A stretch of 64,000 nt of DNA from Tetradesmus obliquus (taxonomy: Eukaryota > Chlorophyta > Chlorophyceae > Sphaeropleales > Scenedesmaceae): assembly GCA_030272155.1 (NCBI GenBank), contig CP126194.1, positions 434,001 through 498,000 of the forward strand. Reading direction: 5' to 3'. Position 1 is the first letter of the stretch. Every line of letters starts with the position of its first letter. A model generated the notes under the pieces. It had not been told where the DNA came from, made no database searches, and saw only the letters and a list, made by a program, of their open reading frames with translations. The position numbers were made by a program, and so were the translations under genes. Positions 47,383 to 58,523 of the stretch are shown here, in pieces.

Positions 47383-50029
47383 TTGCCCAGCCAAGCAGAA
47401 CCTTGCACGCAGCAGTATGCCATGCCAGCACCGTCAGCTCGCAGCGCGCTTGTAGCGTGGGCACCTGTGCTGCTGCTCTGGGTGCTTGCCTTGCTGCTGC
47501 TGCACACCTACGTGCCAAGCACCCACCTGGCTGGAGCAGCTAGCGAGCAGGCTTTCCAACCCCAGCATCTGCAGCAAGAAGCCAACCAACATGGCATCGA
47601 TGGCAGAACCAAGCCCGCACTGCAGCAGACGCAGCAGCGGCACCAGGCACTGCAGCAGCGTGTGCGGCAGCTAGCGGCACAGGCTGCTGCTGGCGGCTCA
47701 GCTGGCAGCCGCATGGGGCTGCGGCCCGACCGCCTCTTGCAGCAGCAGCAGCAGCAGCAACCAGCAGCTGGCTCTAGATCAGGCTTGCAGGAAGCTGCCA
47801 CGGCGGCAGCAGCAGCAGTGGCGGCGCCGCTGCCGAGCAGCTTCAGCATACCTGTGCCGCCGCCGGGCCAGAACGTGCCGGCAGAGCCACTGGTTCCACT
47901 GTACTCCCCGGATCAGCTGCGGCTGCGGCTGCCGCTGCTGGATGATGTTCCACTTGAAGGCCAGATCATCAGCCTCATGGAGCAAATGCAGCAGGCAGCG
48001 CATCTGAACCGCACACTGACGAATGAGCAGCTGCAGAATGCAAATCCTCTGCTAGGCAAGCACGGTATCCTGAAGATCCCGGACCGCAAGGATCCAAAGC
48101 AGTACCCGGAGGGGTATGTGGCGATCTGCGCCATTGTGAAGAACCAGCACCAGGACCTGCGCGAGTGGCTGGAGTATCACAAGTGGATAGGCGTAGGCAA
48201 GGTGTATGTGTACGACAACAACAGCACGGTGAGGCACTCGGCTGGCAGCGTACAAACACGTCTGTTGCATATGCTGCTTTGCAGGGTCAAGCAGCAGCAG
48301 CAGCAGCAGCAGCAGCGGCAGCAGCAGCGAGTAGCTGCAGGACGACTGTACAGCAACTGGCTGTGCGGTTTGCGCAGTCATTGCTGCAGCTGACGTTCGA
48401 CTGCAGCACTGCAATTCAATATGGGGTGCATTGCCAGTCAATCAATGCGCATGCCGTGCTGCACAAAGACAGTGCTAGCACCCCTCTTCACCTAATACAG
48501 ATGCAACCGATGTGACGCACCAGCACTTCTGCTTACAATCACTTGCTGCCTCGCAGTTTGTTTTGAGAGCTGTGGTGGATACCTTGCCTTAGCTTTCACC
48601 TTGCTTACATGTCTACGCCCCTGCCCTGCAGGTGCCGCTGCTGCCGGACATCATCGACATGGTGCAGGCGGGCTTTGTGGAGTACTCCTACTTCACCGGC
48701 ATGCCGCGCTACAGGGACCTGTTCCGCACCAGCAGCCAGTGGTGGGCCTACAACGACTGCGTGTCGCGCTTCAGGCACAGACACAGGTGCGGCCGGTGGC
48801 AGCTGCCGATGCGTTCTGCCGCGCTTTTGCAGGATGTTATTGTGCAGGTCGCTGGTTGTACACCAGCTCTCAGTGTCATCCAGTTATGCCATGCACAAGA
48901 GCTGTTGCTGGCTGTTGCTGCGACGCCTCTCGTTCATGTCGTCTAGCTGTGCCATGCAGCTGCAACCAGCAGCATGTCTTGCAGCTGTGCAGCATGCCTC
49001 ACACAGAGCACACTGCTCAACTGCCTTCTGACGGCCCCACTCACATGCACTCTGCACACACAAAAAATCCTGGCATCTCAGTACCTGCCTATGTGCCTGC
49101 CTAGATCCCAACCCTTAAAACCTTGTCCCTGCCATGTGCCGCAGGTGGCTCGCCTTCATCGATGCAGATGAGTTCATCGTGCTGCAGGATGCAGCCGGCA
49201 CCAACAACATCAACGACTTCATGCGCGGCTACGACCAGTACGGAGGCCTGGCGCTGAACTGGGTGGTGTTTGGCAGCAGCGGCCACAAGCAGCGGCCGCA
49301 TGGCGGCGTGCTGGTCAACTACCGGCAGTGCCTGCCGCTGCAGCAGGAGCAGAACCAGCACGTGAAGGTCATTGCGAATACGGCACACCTGATGACGGTG
49401 GGCGATGACCCGCACCGCGTGTACTACCACGACATGAAGCGCTACAGCACAGTCAACGAGCTGGGCGTACCGGTGAGCGCTGCTGCTGACTGCTCCTGCT
49501 GCTGCTGGCACTGGTTCTGATAGCTTGATATCCATGCATGACACTGGTGCGTGCGTGCTGCTTGATGTTGCGAGCTCGCCTGCTTAGTGCACTGCGGCTT
49601 GCACCACAAGTCTCAATCTCCGGCTGCGGCGCTGAATGTGGGCCCTGCCGCTCTCCCCGCCCCATCTCATCCCCGCAGGTGCCCGGCCCCAAGTCGCCTC
49701 CAAGCCACACCAAGGTGGCGCTGTACCACTACCTCACCAAGAGCGAGGGCGAGTACATGCAGAAGATGCGGCGCGGCAGCGCGGCAGGCAACTACAAGGC
49801 CCCCGAGTTCTTCACAGCCATCAATGGCCTCGCCACGGAGCGCTGCACGCGCGCTGTGCCGCTAGGCCTCAAGTGCTGCCCTAGTGTGGTAGCTGAGCTG
49901 GGTGAAGATGGAGTGGCGAGGGTGCGCGCAGCCATTGCCGCTGACCAGGCTGCGGCTGCTGCTGCTGGCATTGGTGCTGCTGCGGGTACGGTTGCAGATC
50001 AGGGTGCTGCAGTTGCTGCTGCCGGCTAG
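47383..50029 (+). CDS. GT92-family (DUF23-like) type II glycosyltransferase, 559 aa
   Basis: Model join(47383..48228,48632..48786,49145..49472,49679..50029), 1680 nt. A short cytosolic tail and one membrane anchor (VLLLWVLALLLLHTYV) give type II Golgi topology. A Gln/Ala-rich stem with a coding CAG run follows. The catalytic domain begins YVAICAIVKNQHQDLREWLE, then HKWIGVGKVYVYDNNST, GFVEYSYFTG, RWLAFIDADEFIV with the DXD metal site at Asp340-Ala-Asp342, NWVVFGSSGH and KVIANTAHL. These are characteristic of GT92 enzymes, which transfer galactose-like sugars onto glycans or wall polymers. The substrate cannot be told. The tail after about residue 500 is Ala-rich. The ATG at 47422 (MPAPSARSAL) is an equally good start. 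Confidence 0.88.
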
Positions 50030-51748
50030 CCGGCGCGGCTGACAGGAGGTATTGCTTGAGCGTGTGGCCTGCCTGCCCAGGTGGTGCAGGGTGGCAACAC
50101 TCCTAGTACCCTGTACGGCGCTTGGCGTGTGTTGTGTGTGCTGTGGATGGCGCGTGTCCACATGTGCAGACTGTGTTGACCACCCCTATCTGCCGCTTTG
50201 GAATCATTGCACGGAATTGTGGTGATGTGATTTATGCTGCAGCAGTTACTTGGCAAGGAACTGGCCAGCTGACTGCCTTGTGTTATTGTGCTGGAAGGGG
50301 TGACAGCGTTTCTTGGTCATGCTTGGCTTGCTTGCTGTGATTGGTGCTGGTTTCGCTCCTGGGGATGGTATGCGCAAGATTTGGGGTAGGTGTGGACCTG
50401 CAAGTAGGCATGACTGTCAGTCATGATGCACCTGATGCTGCTGCACCAAGCAGCCAGTGCATGCATTGAACGTCTGCTAGCTGCAAGTGTAGTTGCAAGC
50501 TAGTCGGAGCATGAACTTCCTGTAGGCAGGCACATGCAGGCCACTTCAGTTCTGGCGTCGAGCTTCAAGCACCACCGGCTCTAGTTGTGTTATGGTGAGT
50601 TGTGTGCAATGTGTTTTTGTCAGCCGACGCCTCTAGGTGACCGTTCAGGTTTCAAGCCGCAAGATTGGCAGTGTGATTTTGGTGGCTGACTGCCGGCTGT
50701 GCCAGGTTAGTTTTACACACCGCTTGACCACATGGCACAGGCCGGGGTGTATTCGTGATCACGCTCATCAGCTACAAAAGTTAGCCATTGGCTGCAATGC
50801 GTTGAAGATTGTGGGGTGCTAGCCCTGCCGTGCTGCAGCTGGTAACTCCCTTCCAAGACTTCTGCACCCGGCCAGCTGGGCAAAGCCAGGCGCCACCAAG
50901 AGTGTGCATGAAACATGTGCCTAAACGTCATCAGGTTACCATTCATGCCATTTAGCCATAGCAACATGCCCAATCGAGTCATGATATCATGAAATGTTCA
51001 TGAAATGACCAAGGCTTGCAACTGCTTGCCCCACACACATGCTGCCTGTAAATTTGGTGTGTTCACATGCTGCCACAGTGCGCCAGCATGATCATACACA
51101 CAATCATCTGGTAATGCCCAACAGAGCATCTCTTGCTTGCAAACATGTTTGCACACTGTACAGTGTGTGCTCAACATGTGTGTGTACACGTGTGCTGCAT
51201 GCACCTGGCAAGAGCACCTGGCTGCAAGACAGCCGCCAGGACCCAACAATGTCTACCTACAACACAGCAGATGAAAACCAGGCATTGCCTCTACACACGC
51301 CCCACGGCAGCACCCACACAGCGGCAGCACCAGGCGGTTGCAGCTGGCACACATCAAAGCTGCAATGCCAGTGCTGCATATAGGTGCCACAGGCGTGCAC
51401 AGTAGAGGCAAGTCTGTTCCACTGCTGCCACTGCTGCACTTACATGTATTGCCACTGACTACACTCTTGCTGAAATTGCATTTAAAGCAGCACAGGCATG
51501 TAGCAACTGTCATATTAGAGCGGAAGTTGCGGTCCTACAGATGCACCTAAGCACGATGAAACAACTCGTGTTGGTTGCAGTGCATGCCATGCATACAAAA
51601 ATCATATCAGCATCCTCCTAAACACATGCTATGTCATGCCGGCTGCATCTGCAACTGCAGCAGCATGCAAGCTGCACATGCTGCAGTGAATGCAGCAGCC
51701 CATGGAGCAAGGCATGCACGAGAACCCTGGGACCAAAGCCACGCCTGC
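50030..51748. other. 3' region of GT92 and UBE2S genes
   Basis: No exons supported. A + strand TGTAA at 51047-51051 may end the GT92 mRNA (about 1 kb 3' UTR), and the - strand TGTAA at 51440-51444 lies 305 nt past the UBE2S stop. Otherwise unremarkable sequence. Confidence 0.5.
51440..51444 (-). promoter_or_regulatory. Poly(A) signal TGTAA, UBE2S gene
   Basis: TGTAA on the - strand, about 305 nt downstream of the stop codon at 51749. Confidence 0.45.
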
Positions 51749-52830
51749 TCACAAGCGCTTGAGGCTCTTCTTCACCTTGCTAGCTGCTGCCTTGAGCTCC
51801 GGCTTGGGTTTCTTCAGCGCAGGCGAGCCCGACCCGCTGGGCCCAGCCTCGCCGGCTGCGCTGCTGCTTGCGTTGGCGCCTGTTGATGTGGTGAGCGGCA
51901 TGTGCCGCTTGGCTGCTGCTGGCTGCTGCGCGTGCAGGCTGGTCATCAGCCGCGCGTACTTTTCGTACTCTGCGTAGTCCTCCAGCAGCGCCTTGCCTGC
52001 CTCCTCGTTGAGCGCCGACTCGGGGTAGGGCTCGATCAGCAGGCAGCGGATGACCTGCAGCACGTGGCGGATGCCTGCAGGAGCAGGACACGCGGGACCA
52101 GCGCACAGCAGAGGTCGGCAAACAAGTCGTGCCAGGATGGTGCATGGCAGGATGCATGGGCATTTCACATTGGGAGCCTTTTGAATGACAGCTTTGTTGG
52201 TACTGCACGTCAACAGTGACAATTGCCAATGGCAGAAGTGCACTGCTTGTGCAGCAACAGCACCAAGCCTGATAGTGTCTGGAGGCGCTGATAGTGTCCA
52301 GGGTTGATAGTGCCTGGAGCCAATCGCAACGCGCTGGTGGTCTGGTGTGCGATGCATATGGTAGATGCTTGACAACAGCGAAAACATAAGGACCGCAGCA
52401 TTTACTGACTGTGAGGCTGTGTACTGCCAAGCATGTCCTATGGTGCTGCTGCAGCAGCAGTAGTGTCGCCGACTCAGGAACCCTTCCTACATGCAGCCCA
52501 CTGCTGGCCGTGGTACGCACCTAGCTCTGGTTTCCAGTCCCTCTTGAGCACGTTGACACAGATTTCTCCAGACTTGCTGACATTTGGGTGCCATATCTTA
52601 GTTGTGAAGAAGCCCTTGGGAGGGCTGGCAGGGAAATCTGCTGGCAGCGACAACCGCATGCGGAACATTCCTCCATCGAAGGGAGTACCAGGTGGTCCAT
52701 CTATTTCTGCCTGAATGTCTGTGACATCTGCTTCGTTGATGGTAACCCGAATGCCCAGGTCGCGCAGCTCGTCGCTTTGCAGCTCTTGCAGCTGCTTGGC
52801 CAATGCCTTGACGGCTGTTGACCCCAACAT
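51749..52830 (-). CDS. UBE2S: Ubiquitin-conjugating enzyme E2 S (APC/C chain-elongating E2), 211 aa
   Basis: Two exons, complement(join(51749..52074,52521..52830)), 636 nt. The UBC fold is complete: [39 protein letters not shown], catalytic Cys91 in [12 protein letters not shown], then [20 protein letters not shown] and [16 protein letters not shown]. These match UBE2S/UBC22 rather than other E2s. After the UBC domain is a flexible Ala/Ser/Gly/Pro region and a basic tail ([21 protein letters not shown], last four LKRL). In animals the equivalent C-terminal LRRL peptide docks on the APC2/APC4 groove and the enzyme builds K11-linked chains on mitotic substrates, so the same role is expected here. 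The gene is head to head with epsilon-tubulin. Confidence 0.95.
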
Positions 52831-53329
52831 ATCGTCCTCAGACGTGTGCGAGGACAGCTGTAGCCGGTCCTGGTTTTGCGCGCAGCGTTAGCACAGACAA
52901 GTAGCACTACGCGACTTTACTAAGTATTATTATAGATAACTTGTACACGTTGTTGCGTTGGTAAAATTTCTTGTGTCGGCGGTGCTGCAAATCAAGCAGT
53001 GAAGTTTGAAGCATAACACATGACAGTAACATGCTAAGCCACAAGCCTCAGGTCCATTGAGCATGTGACTTTTTGCATCAAGAACCGCGCCTGGTAATAC
53101 CTTTGTTGCCAGTGTGTCACCTGTACTGTGGATCATGGCTAGCTCTCTGTGCTTGCGCCTCAGTAACCCCAAGGCAGAAAGGTCACGCTGCTTGTCGACC
53201 CACAGCAAACCCCTGCACATGGTCTGTGCTCTCACTTCACCCCAGGCCACTGCCTGCACAGCTATAGACGCAAGGACATCACAGCAGTGCTTGCTGCTGT
53301 AGCAGCGCTGCTGACAGTACCAGCAGAGC
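52831..53329. promoter_or_regulatory. Bidirectional promoter, UBE2S / epsilon-tubulin
   Basis: 499 bp separate the two divergent ATGs. An AT-rich patch (52918-52945, with CTATAATAATA on the - strand) lies about 100 bp upstream of UBE2S and could be its core promoter. Confidence 0.5.
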
Positions 53330-53902
53330 ATGCCTCGGGAGCTCATCACAGTGCAAGTGGGCCAATGTGGCAACCAGATCGGTTGCCGCTTCTGGGAGCT
53401 GGCGCTGCGCGAGCATGCAGCTTACAACCCCTCTGGCGTATACGATGATGCCCTCAGCAGCTTCTTCAGAAATGTGGACCAGCGCCAGCAGCCTCCTTTG
53501 TGAGTAGGCCATTGCACATACAAATGTAGCAGCTGACCAACTAGCGCAGCTGGGAAAGTTTGGGCAAGCGAGGGGAGCACAGCCTAGCAGCCTTGCTAAA
53601 ACCTGCTTGCACTGCCTCTGTTTTCTGGTGCTACAGGCATGTGTGTAGATCTGTGATGGCAAACAGCAGCATGCGTGCACAGCTTACGGCGGAGGCTCTC
53701 ACACCGATACACACAGTTGTTGCTGTGCCTGATGTGGTGCAATCAGCAACTGCTGAGGTTGCTGAACCAGCTCTGCTTGCCTGCCACTGCAGGAACCTGC
53801 CTGTGGGCAATGGCATGGGCGCCATCCAAAACCTCAAGGTGCGCAGCTGCGCCGTAGCGCAGCTGCACCAGGCTAATGTATGGGGCACCCTTGCGCAGAT
53901 GT

Positions 53903-53935
<33 letters not shown>

Positions 53936-55506
53936 CATGCGCACCTGAGCACGCATCAGCTGCTCCTGGCCAACAATCACAGCTCTACTCATGCTTGTGT
54001 ACCTGGGCATGGGTTGATCATATGTGTGCCGGAAGCACACCAGAGCAATACCAGCAGCACTGCGCCCAGTGCAGCTGGTGGCAGTGACACGGTCCTCCTA
54101 CCTGCTGTTGTTGTCCTGCAGGCGCGGGCAGTTGTCGTGGACATGGAGGAAGGCGTCATCCAGCACATGCTCAAGGTGCGGCATGGCTGCTGCTGCTGCC
54201 GCTGCTGCTGCTGTGCCTGGCTGGCACAGCTGCGCTGCCTGCAGGGCCAACTGCTGCACATGGCTGGCCAGACGCCGCCACTTGCCAGCTTGCTGGGTGC
54301 ATCAGGACATCAGCTCTGCGCTCTTCTGCTCACCTCAAACCTCGGCTGATTGTCTGTGTGCCGCTGCTCACACTGGTAGCCTGTCATTCTCTGTCCTCAC
54401 CGTTCCTTTCTCACACCTACCTTGTTGCGCGCTGTCGTCCTGCAGGGCCCGCTTTCGCAGCTGTTTGACTCGCAGCAGCTGCTGTACGACGTCAGCGGCG
54501 CCGGCAACAACTGGGCGCACGGCCACCACGGCTACGGCCCGCAGTACCGCGAGGCGCTGCTGGGCCGGCTGCAGGCAGCTGCTGAGGCTGCCGACAGCCT
54601 GCAGGGCTTCCTGCTGCTGCACAGCCTGGGCGGGGGCACCGGCAGCGGGCTGGGCACGTACCTGCTGGGACTGCTCGAGGTGCGGTAGTGTAGGGGTTTG
54701 CATGGCTGATGCCAGCGCATAACAGCCGTTGATGTGGTTGTACGCAGTTTAGTACAACACAACTGCGCCTGTGTGTGCAGTGCTCCGTGGCAAGTGTGGT
54801 TGCAGGCTGGGTTTGTACCTGGAGGGGCTGCTGGAGGTGCGGCGGACTTGGAGGTTTCTGCATCGCTGCATGTGGGTGTGTGTATTTGCTGATGTGTGGT
54901 GGCACCGGCAGCGGGCTGGGCACGTACCTGCTGGGGCTGCTGCAGGTGCGGCGATCTTAGAGGTGCTTACAGAGCTGCATTCATGTAGGTGTGTGTGCAT
55001 GTGTGTGCGGCTATGTGGTGATGTGTGGTGGCACCAGCAGCGGGCTGGGCACGTACCTGCTGGGGCTGCTGGAGGTGCGGCGCAGCTGGCGCGTTGAGGC
55101 TGCTTTCGGCTGTTTAGATGGTATGTATGTGAGTGTGCCTGGTGCGGTTGCAGACTGGAGTTGGCTTGCAATGCTGGGGCTGCTGGAGGTGATCACTGAG
55201 CTGCCTTCATGTGTGTAGGTGTGCATGTGTGTGCGGCTATGTGGTGATGTGTGGTGGCACCGGCAGCGGGCTGGGCACGTGCCTGCTGGGGCTGCTGGAG
55301 GTGCGGTAGTGGTGGCGCTGCTTGCGTGCAGGGCAGCGTGTGCATGTGTGAATGTGTTGATGCAGGGCATGCATGATGTGGCAGGTAAACAGGGCAGCAA
55401 CATATCGTATGTGGGGTATGTATGGATGTGTGCTTGTCTTGGCTCCATGCTGCTGCGTCACAGTGCCTGTTGCCTTGGGTTGCTGCTGGCACGGTCTTTG
55501 CTGAGC

Positions 55507-55552
<46 letters not shown>

Positions 55553-58523
55553 CACGCCTATTGCAGGATGAGTTCCCTAAGGCGCTCCGCGTCTCTTCAA
55601 ACGTTCAATGCTGCATGCATGGCACGGCCTGTGCTGAGCCCTGCTGCTGCTGCTGCCGCCGCATGCCTCTTGCAGGATGAGTTCCCGGAGGTGTTCCGCT
55701 TCTCTGCCCCCGTGTTCCCCTCAGAGGATGATCATGTGGTGACCAGCCCATACAATGCAGCGCTGGCGGCAACTTGTTTAGTAGAGAGTGCCAGCTGCGT
55801 GCTGCCAGTGGAGAACCAAGCCTTAGGCGCTATTGCCGGCAGGTGCGTGGGCAGGCAGGGCGGTGAGATGTCAACAGAGTGCTGTGCATGAGCAGCTGAT
55901 GAAGCGCCAGCTGCGTGCTGCCAGTGGAGAACCACGCCCTAAGCTCTATTGCTGGCAGGTAGGTGAACAGGGTAGTTGAAGATGTCAACATAGTGGTGTC
56001 AGTTTGGTGCAACAGCAGCGGGCGAGGCGGTAGGTGGAGTGCTGGCTGTGTGCTGCCAGTGGACAGCCAAGCCCTGGGGGCTATTGCCGGCAGGTGAGCG
56101 GGCAGGGTGGCGCAACGTCAGTAGGGTGGCATATTTGGTGGCTCAAGTGGGTGAGGCGCCAACTGCGTGCTGCCCCCGGGGAGCCAACCCCTCGGGGGCA
56201 TTTTTGGCAGGTGGGCTGGGCAGGGTGCGGGGACAGCAGATGGAGCGCAGTTGCATCCAAGGAAGCCACTGCTGTGTGCTGCTGGTGGTGCTGCCAGGGT
56301 AAGTCAGCAGGTGGTTCCATCAACAATAACAATTACTGTTTGCGCACGTGTGCGTGCTTGCTGGATCATACACGAGCAAGACAACCAACCACCGACTTGT
56401 TTTGCTTCAATGCCACCCACATATGCTACCGCTGCTGTTGCTGTTGCCCTGCAGGCTGGAGGCTGCCACTGCCAAGGGCACCGCAGCAGCAGGCAGCAGC
56501 CTCGGGGGCCCTGGCGCAGCTAAGGCCGGCAGCAGCGGCAAGCCAGCTGGCGGCAACGCAGCAGCGTGGGACGCCATGAACGGCATTGCTGCCAACCTGC
56601 TGCTGCACCTCACCAGCAGTGTGCGGTTTGAGGGCACCCTGAACACAGACCTGAATGACATCACAATGAACTTGGTGAGGCGGGGCTGGCAGCCACAGGT
56701 GCAGAAAGCTTGGTGTGCACGCGCTGCCGTCCGCAGGGTCATGCGGCCTAGTAAGCTGCGGCTGGTGGCTGCAGGTACAGGAAGCACAGCAGCTGACTGC
56801 AGCAGCACTGCCCACCGGCGGTGACGCCTCTGACAGCACGTGCAGCAGCAGCTGCTGCCAACTGATCTTGTTCAACATCCCCCGCCCGCACGTTGTAAGC
56901 AATTGCAACGGCTAAGGTTAACGTGCTGTCCGGATTGTATTGCTGCTGGCGGCAGGTGCCCTTCCCGCGCATGCACTTCCTGCTGTCATCGCTGGCACCC
57001 CTGGCAGCGCCAAAAGACATGGCACAGCTGGCAGCACCCCGCAACGTGGACCAGGTGGGCGCTTTTGCAACACAGAAATATGATATGACTTGTTGCAAGC
57101 TGCTTGACGTTCAGGTTTAATGTTCCTACTGGTTCGAGTCTGAAATAGTTTACCCGCAATGTGGACCAGGTGGGACACATTCGCTGCACGGCAGCAAGCT
57201 GTACACGCAGCCACTATCACACAACAAGCGCACAAATCGACGACAATGCTAGGACTGCTGCATGGTGTTTGCACCTGCATGCATGAGTGCATTGCTGCTG
57301 CTGCTGGCCCGGCCGGCAGGCTGCGTGGCATTGAATTCATGCATCAGGTTGCCGGTTCGACGCTGCAATACACTTGCCACCTCTCATCTCCCTGTGCACC
57401 ATGCTATTTTCAAACCCTGCAGCTGTTCAGTGACGCCTTCTCGCGTGAAGGCCAGCTGCTGGCCGCTGACCCTCGCAGCGCAACCTGCCTAGCCACGGCG
57501 CTGATGATGCGGGGCCGGCTGTCGCTGAGCGACGCGCAGCGCAACATTGCGCGGCTGCGGCCCTCCCTCAAGATGGCGCACTGGAACACAGAGGTGGGCG
57601 CATGCCTGGCGGGCTGATTTGTTGCTGTTACAGAGTCCAGTTGTGTGCATGTGCAGCATAGCTTGTGCTGCAACATGGTATGTATGCTGAGCAGTGCAAT
57701 TTATGATGCACATGTATGCTCCGATGGTGTTGTTGAACAGGCGTGGGCCATGTCCCGGCAGGCGCATGCCGCACGCTGCAGCCACAACACATCGTAGCAA
57801 TCAGCACGCATGGCTTGCAGGAGCAATTTTGGAAACGCTGCGCTCACCGCTGCTGCTGCCGCTCACTGCTGCTGCTGCTGGTGCTGCTGCTGCTGCCCCT
57901 GCAGGGCTTCAAGCTGGGCCTGTGCAGCCAGCCGCCTGTGGGCCTGCCCTACTCGCTGCTGTGCCTCAGCAACAACTGCTGCATCGCCGACACCTTCTCA
58001 GCACTCATGGCGCGCTTCGACAAGCTGTACAAGCGCAAGTGAGCCGCCTGCCGCCGAGTGCTGGCATAGTATCACATACCCACACATTTTGTTGTGTCGT
58101 GGCTTGGCCAGCTGGCAGCTATGCGGTAGCATGCCGTCTGTGCACAGCACTTGCAGCCAGCAGGGCAACGCGTCCCACACCTCAAGGCATAGGCACAGCA
58201 TGCACAGCAGCGCTACCAGCACTGCCAGCACTGGCATCTATGACTAGCACTGCCTGCAACCAATGCACCGGTGAGTAACTCTACATGTGTTCATCACGTG
58301 CTGTCAGTTCAAAATCCCTAACCCCTTCCCTGGACCATCTTGCCCGGCTGCTGCGTCTGCTGTCAGGATCTTTGTACACCACTACACAGAGTATATGGAG
58401 GCCTCCGGCTTCGAAGCAGCAGCAGAGTGCCTCAACGGCCTCATTGCAGACTACAGGCAGGCAGATGGTGCAGGCCCAGCACCCGTCACCCGCATGCGGC
58501 CGCGCGGGTTGAGCTTCCTGTGA
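53330..58523 (+). CDS. TUBE1: Epsilon-tubulin, 483 aa
   Basis: Model join(53330..53499,53793..53838,54122..54175,54446..54679,55676..55842,56455..56674,56956..57054,57423..57593,57905..58038,58367..58523), 1452 nt. The N-terminus [20 protein letters not shown] and [13 protein letters not shown] are diagnostic of epsilon-tubulin. Then come [29 protein letters not shown], the tubulin signature GGGTGSG at about residues 152-158, [19 protein letters not shown], an Ala/Gly insertion, [40 protein letters not shown] and [12 protein letters not shown] near the end. Length agrees with animal TUBE1 (475). It is needed for centriole/basal-body triplet formation (BLD2 in Chlamydomonas), implying a lineage with flagellated stages. 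Introns after exons 4, 5 and 7 contain repeated copies of the neighbouring exon borders, described as repeats. Confidence 0.97.
54806..55307. repeat. Intron array of exon-4 3'-end copies
   Basis: Three good copies (about 54898-54953, 55027-55081, 55253-55307) of the exon-4 end at 54633-54684, each coding [13 protein letters not shown] sequence or a close variant followed by CTGCTGG and a GGTGCGG donor. Degenerate copies lie at 54806-54843 and 55143-55192. The GTGTGTGCGGCTATGTGGTGATGTGTGGTGG type linker is shared between copies. Confidence 0.9.
55508..55550. repeat. CTG trinucleotide tract in epsilon-tubulin intron 4
   Basis: Fourteen uninterrupted CTG units, followed by a copy of the exon-5 acceptor and start. 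Confidence 0.95.
55561..55607 (+). repeat. Copy of exon-5 acceptor and 5' end
   Basis: TTGCAGGATGAGTTCCC at 55561-55577 repeats the true exon-5 start at 55670-55686, 109 bp downstream. After the shared codons it diverges and lacks a donor, so it is a decoy acceptor or exon remnant. Confidence 0.85.
55793..56304. repeat. Intron-5 array of exon-5 3'-end copies
   Basis: The exon-5 end (TGCTGCCAGTGGAGAACC to GGCAGGT) recurs with TGCTGCC at 55800 (exon), 55916, 56051 and 56168, spacing 116, 135 and 117 bp, and perhaps a fifth decayed copy near 56278. Each copy keeps a donor-like GT: CAGGTAGG, CAGGTGAGC, CAGGTGGG and GGGTAAGT. Confidence 0.88.
57152..57174. repeat. Copy of exon-7 3' end in intron 7
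   Basis: ACCCGCAATGTGGACCAGG continuing TGGG duplicates the exon-7 end and donor at 57037-57059, offset 115 bp. Confidence 0.85.

Noticed and set aside
57128..57145. GGTTCGAGTC tRNA T-loop look-alike
   Set aside because: It lies inside epsilon-tubulin intron 7 and no cloverleaf can be built around it.
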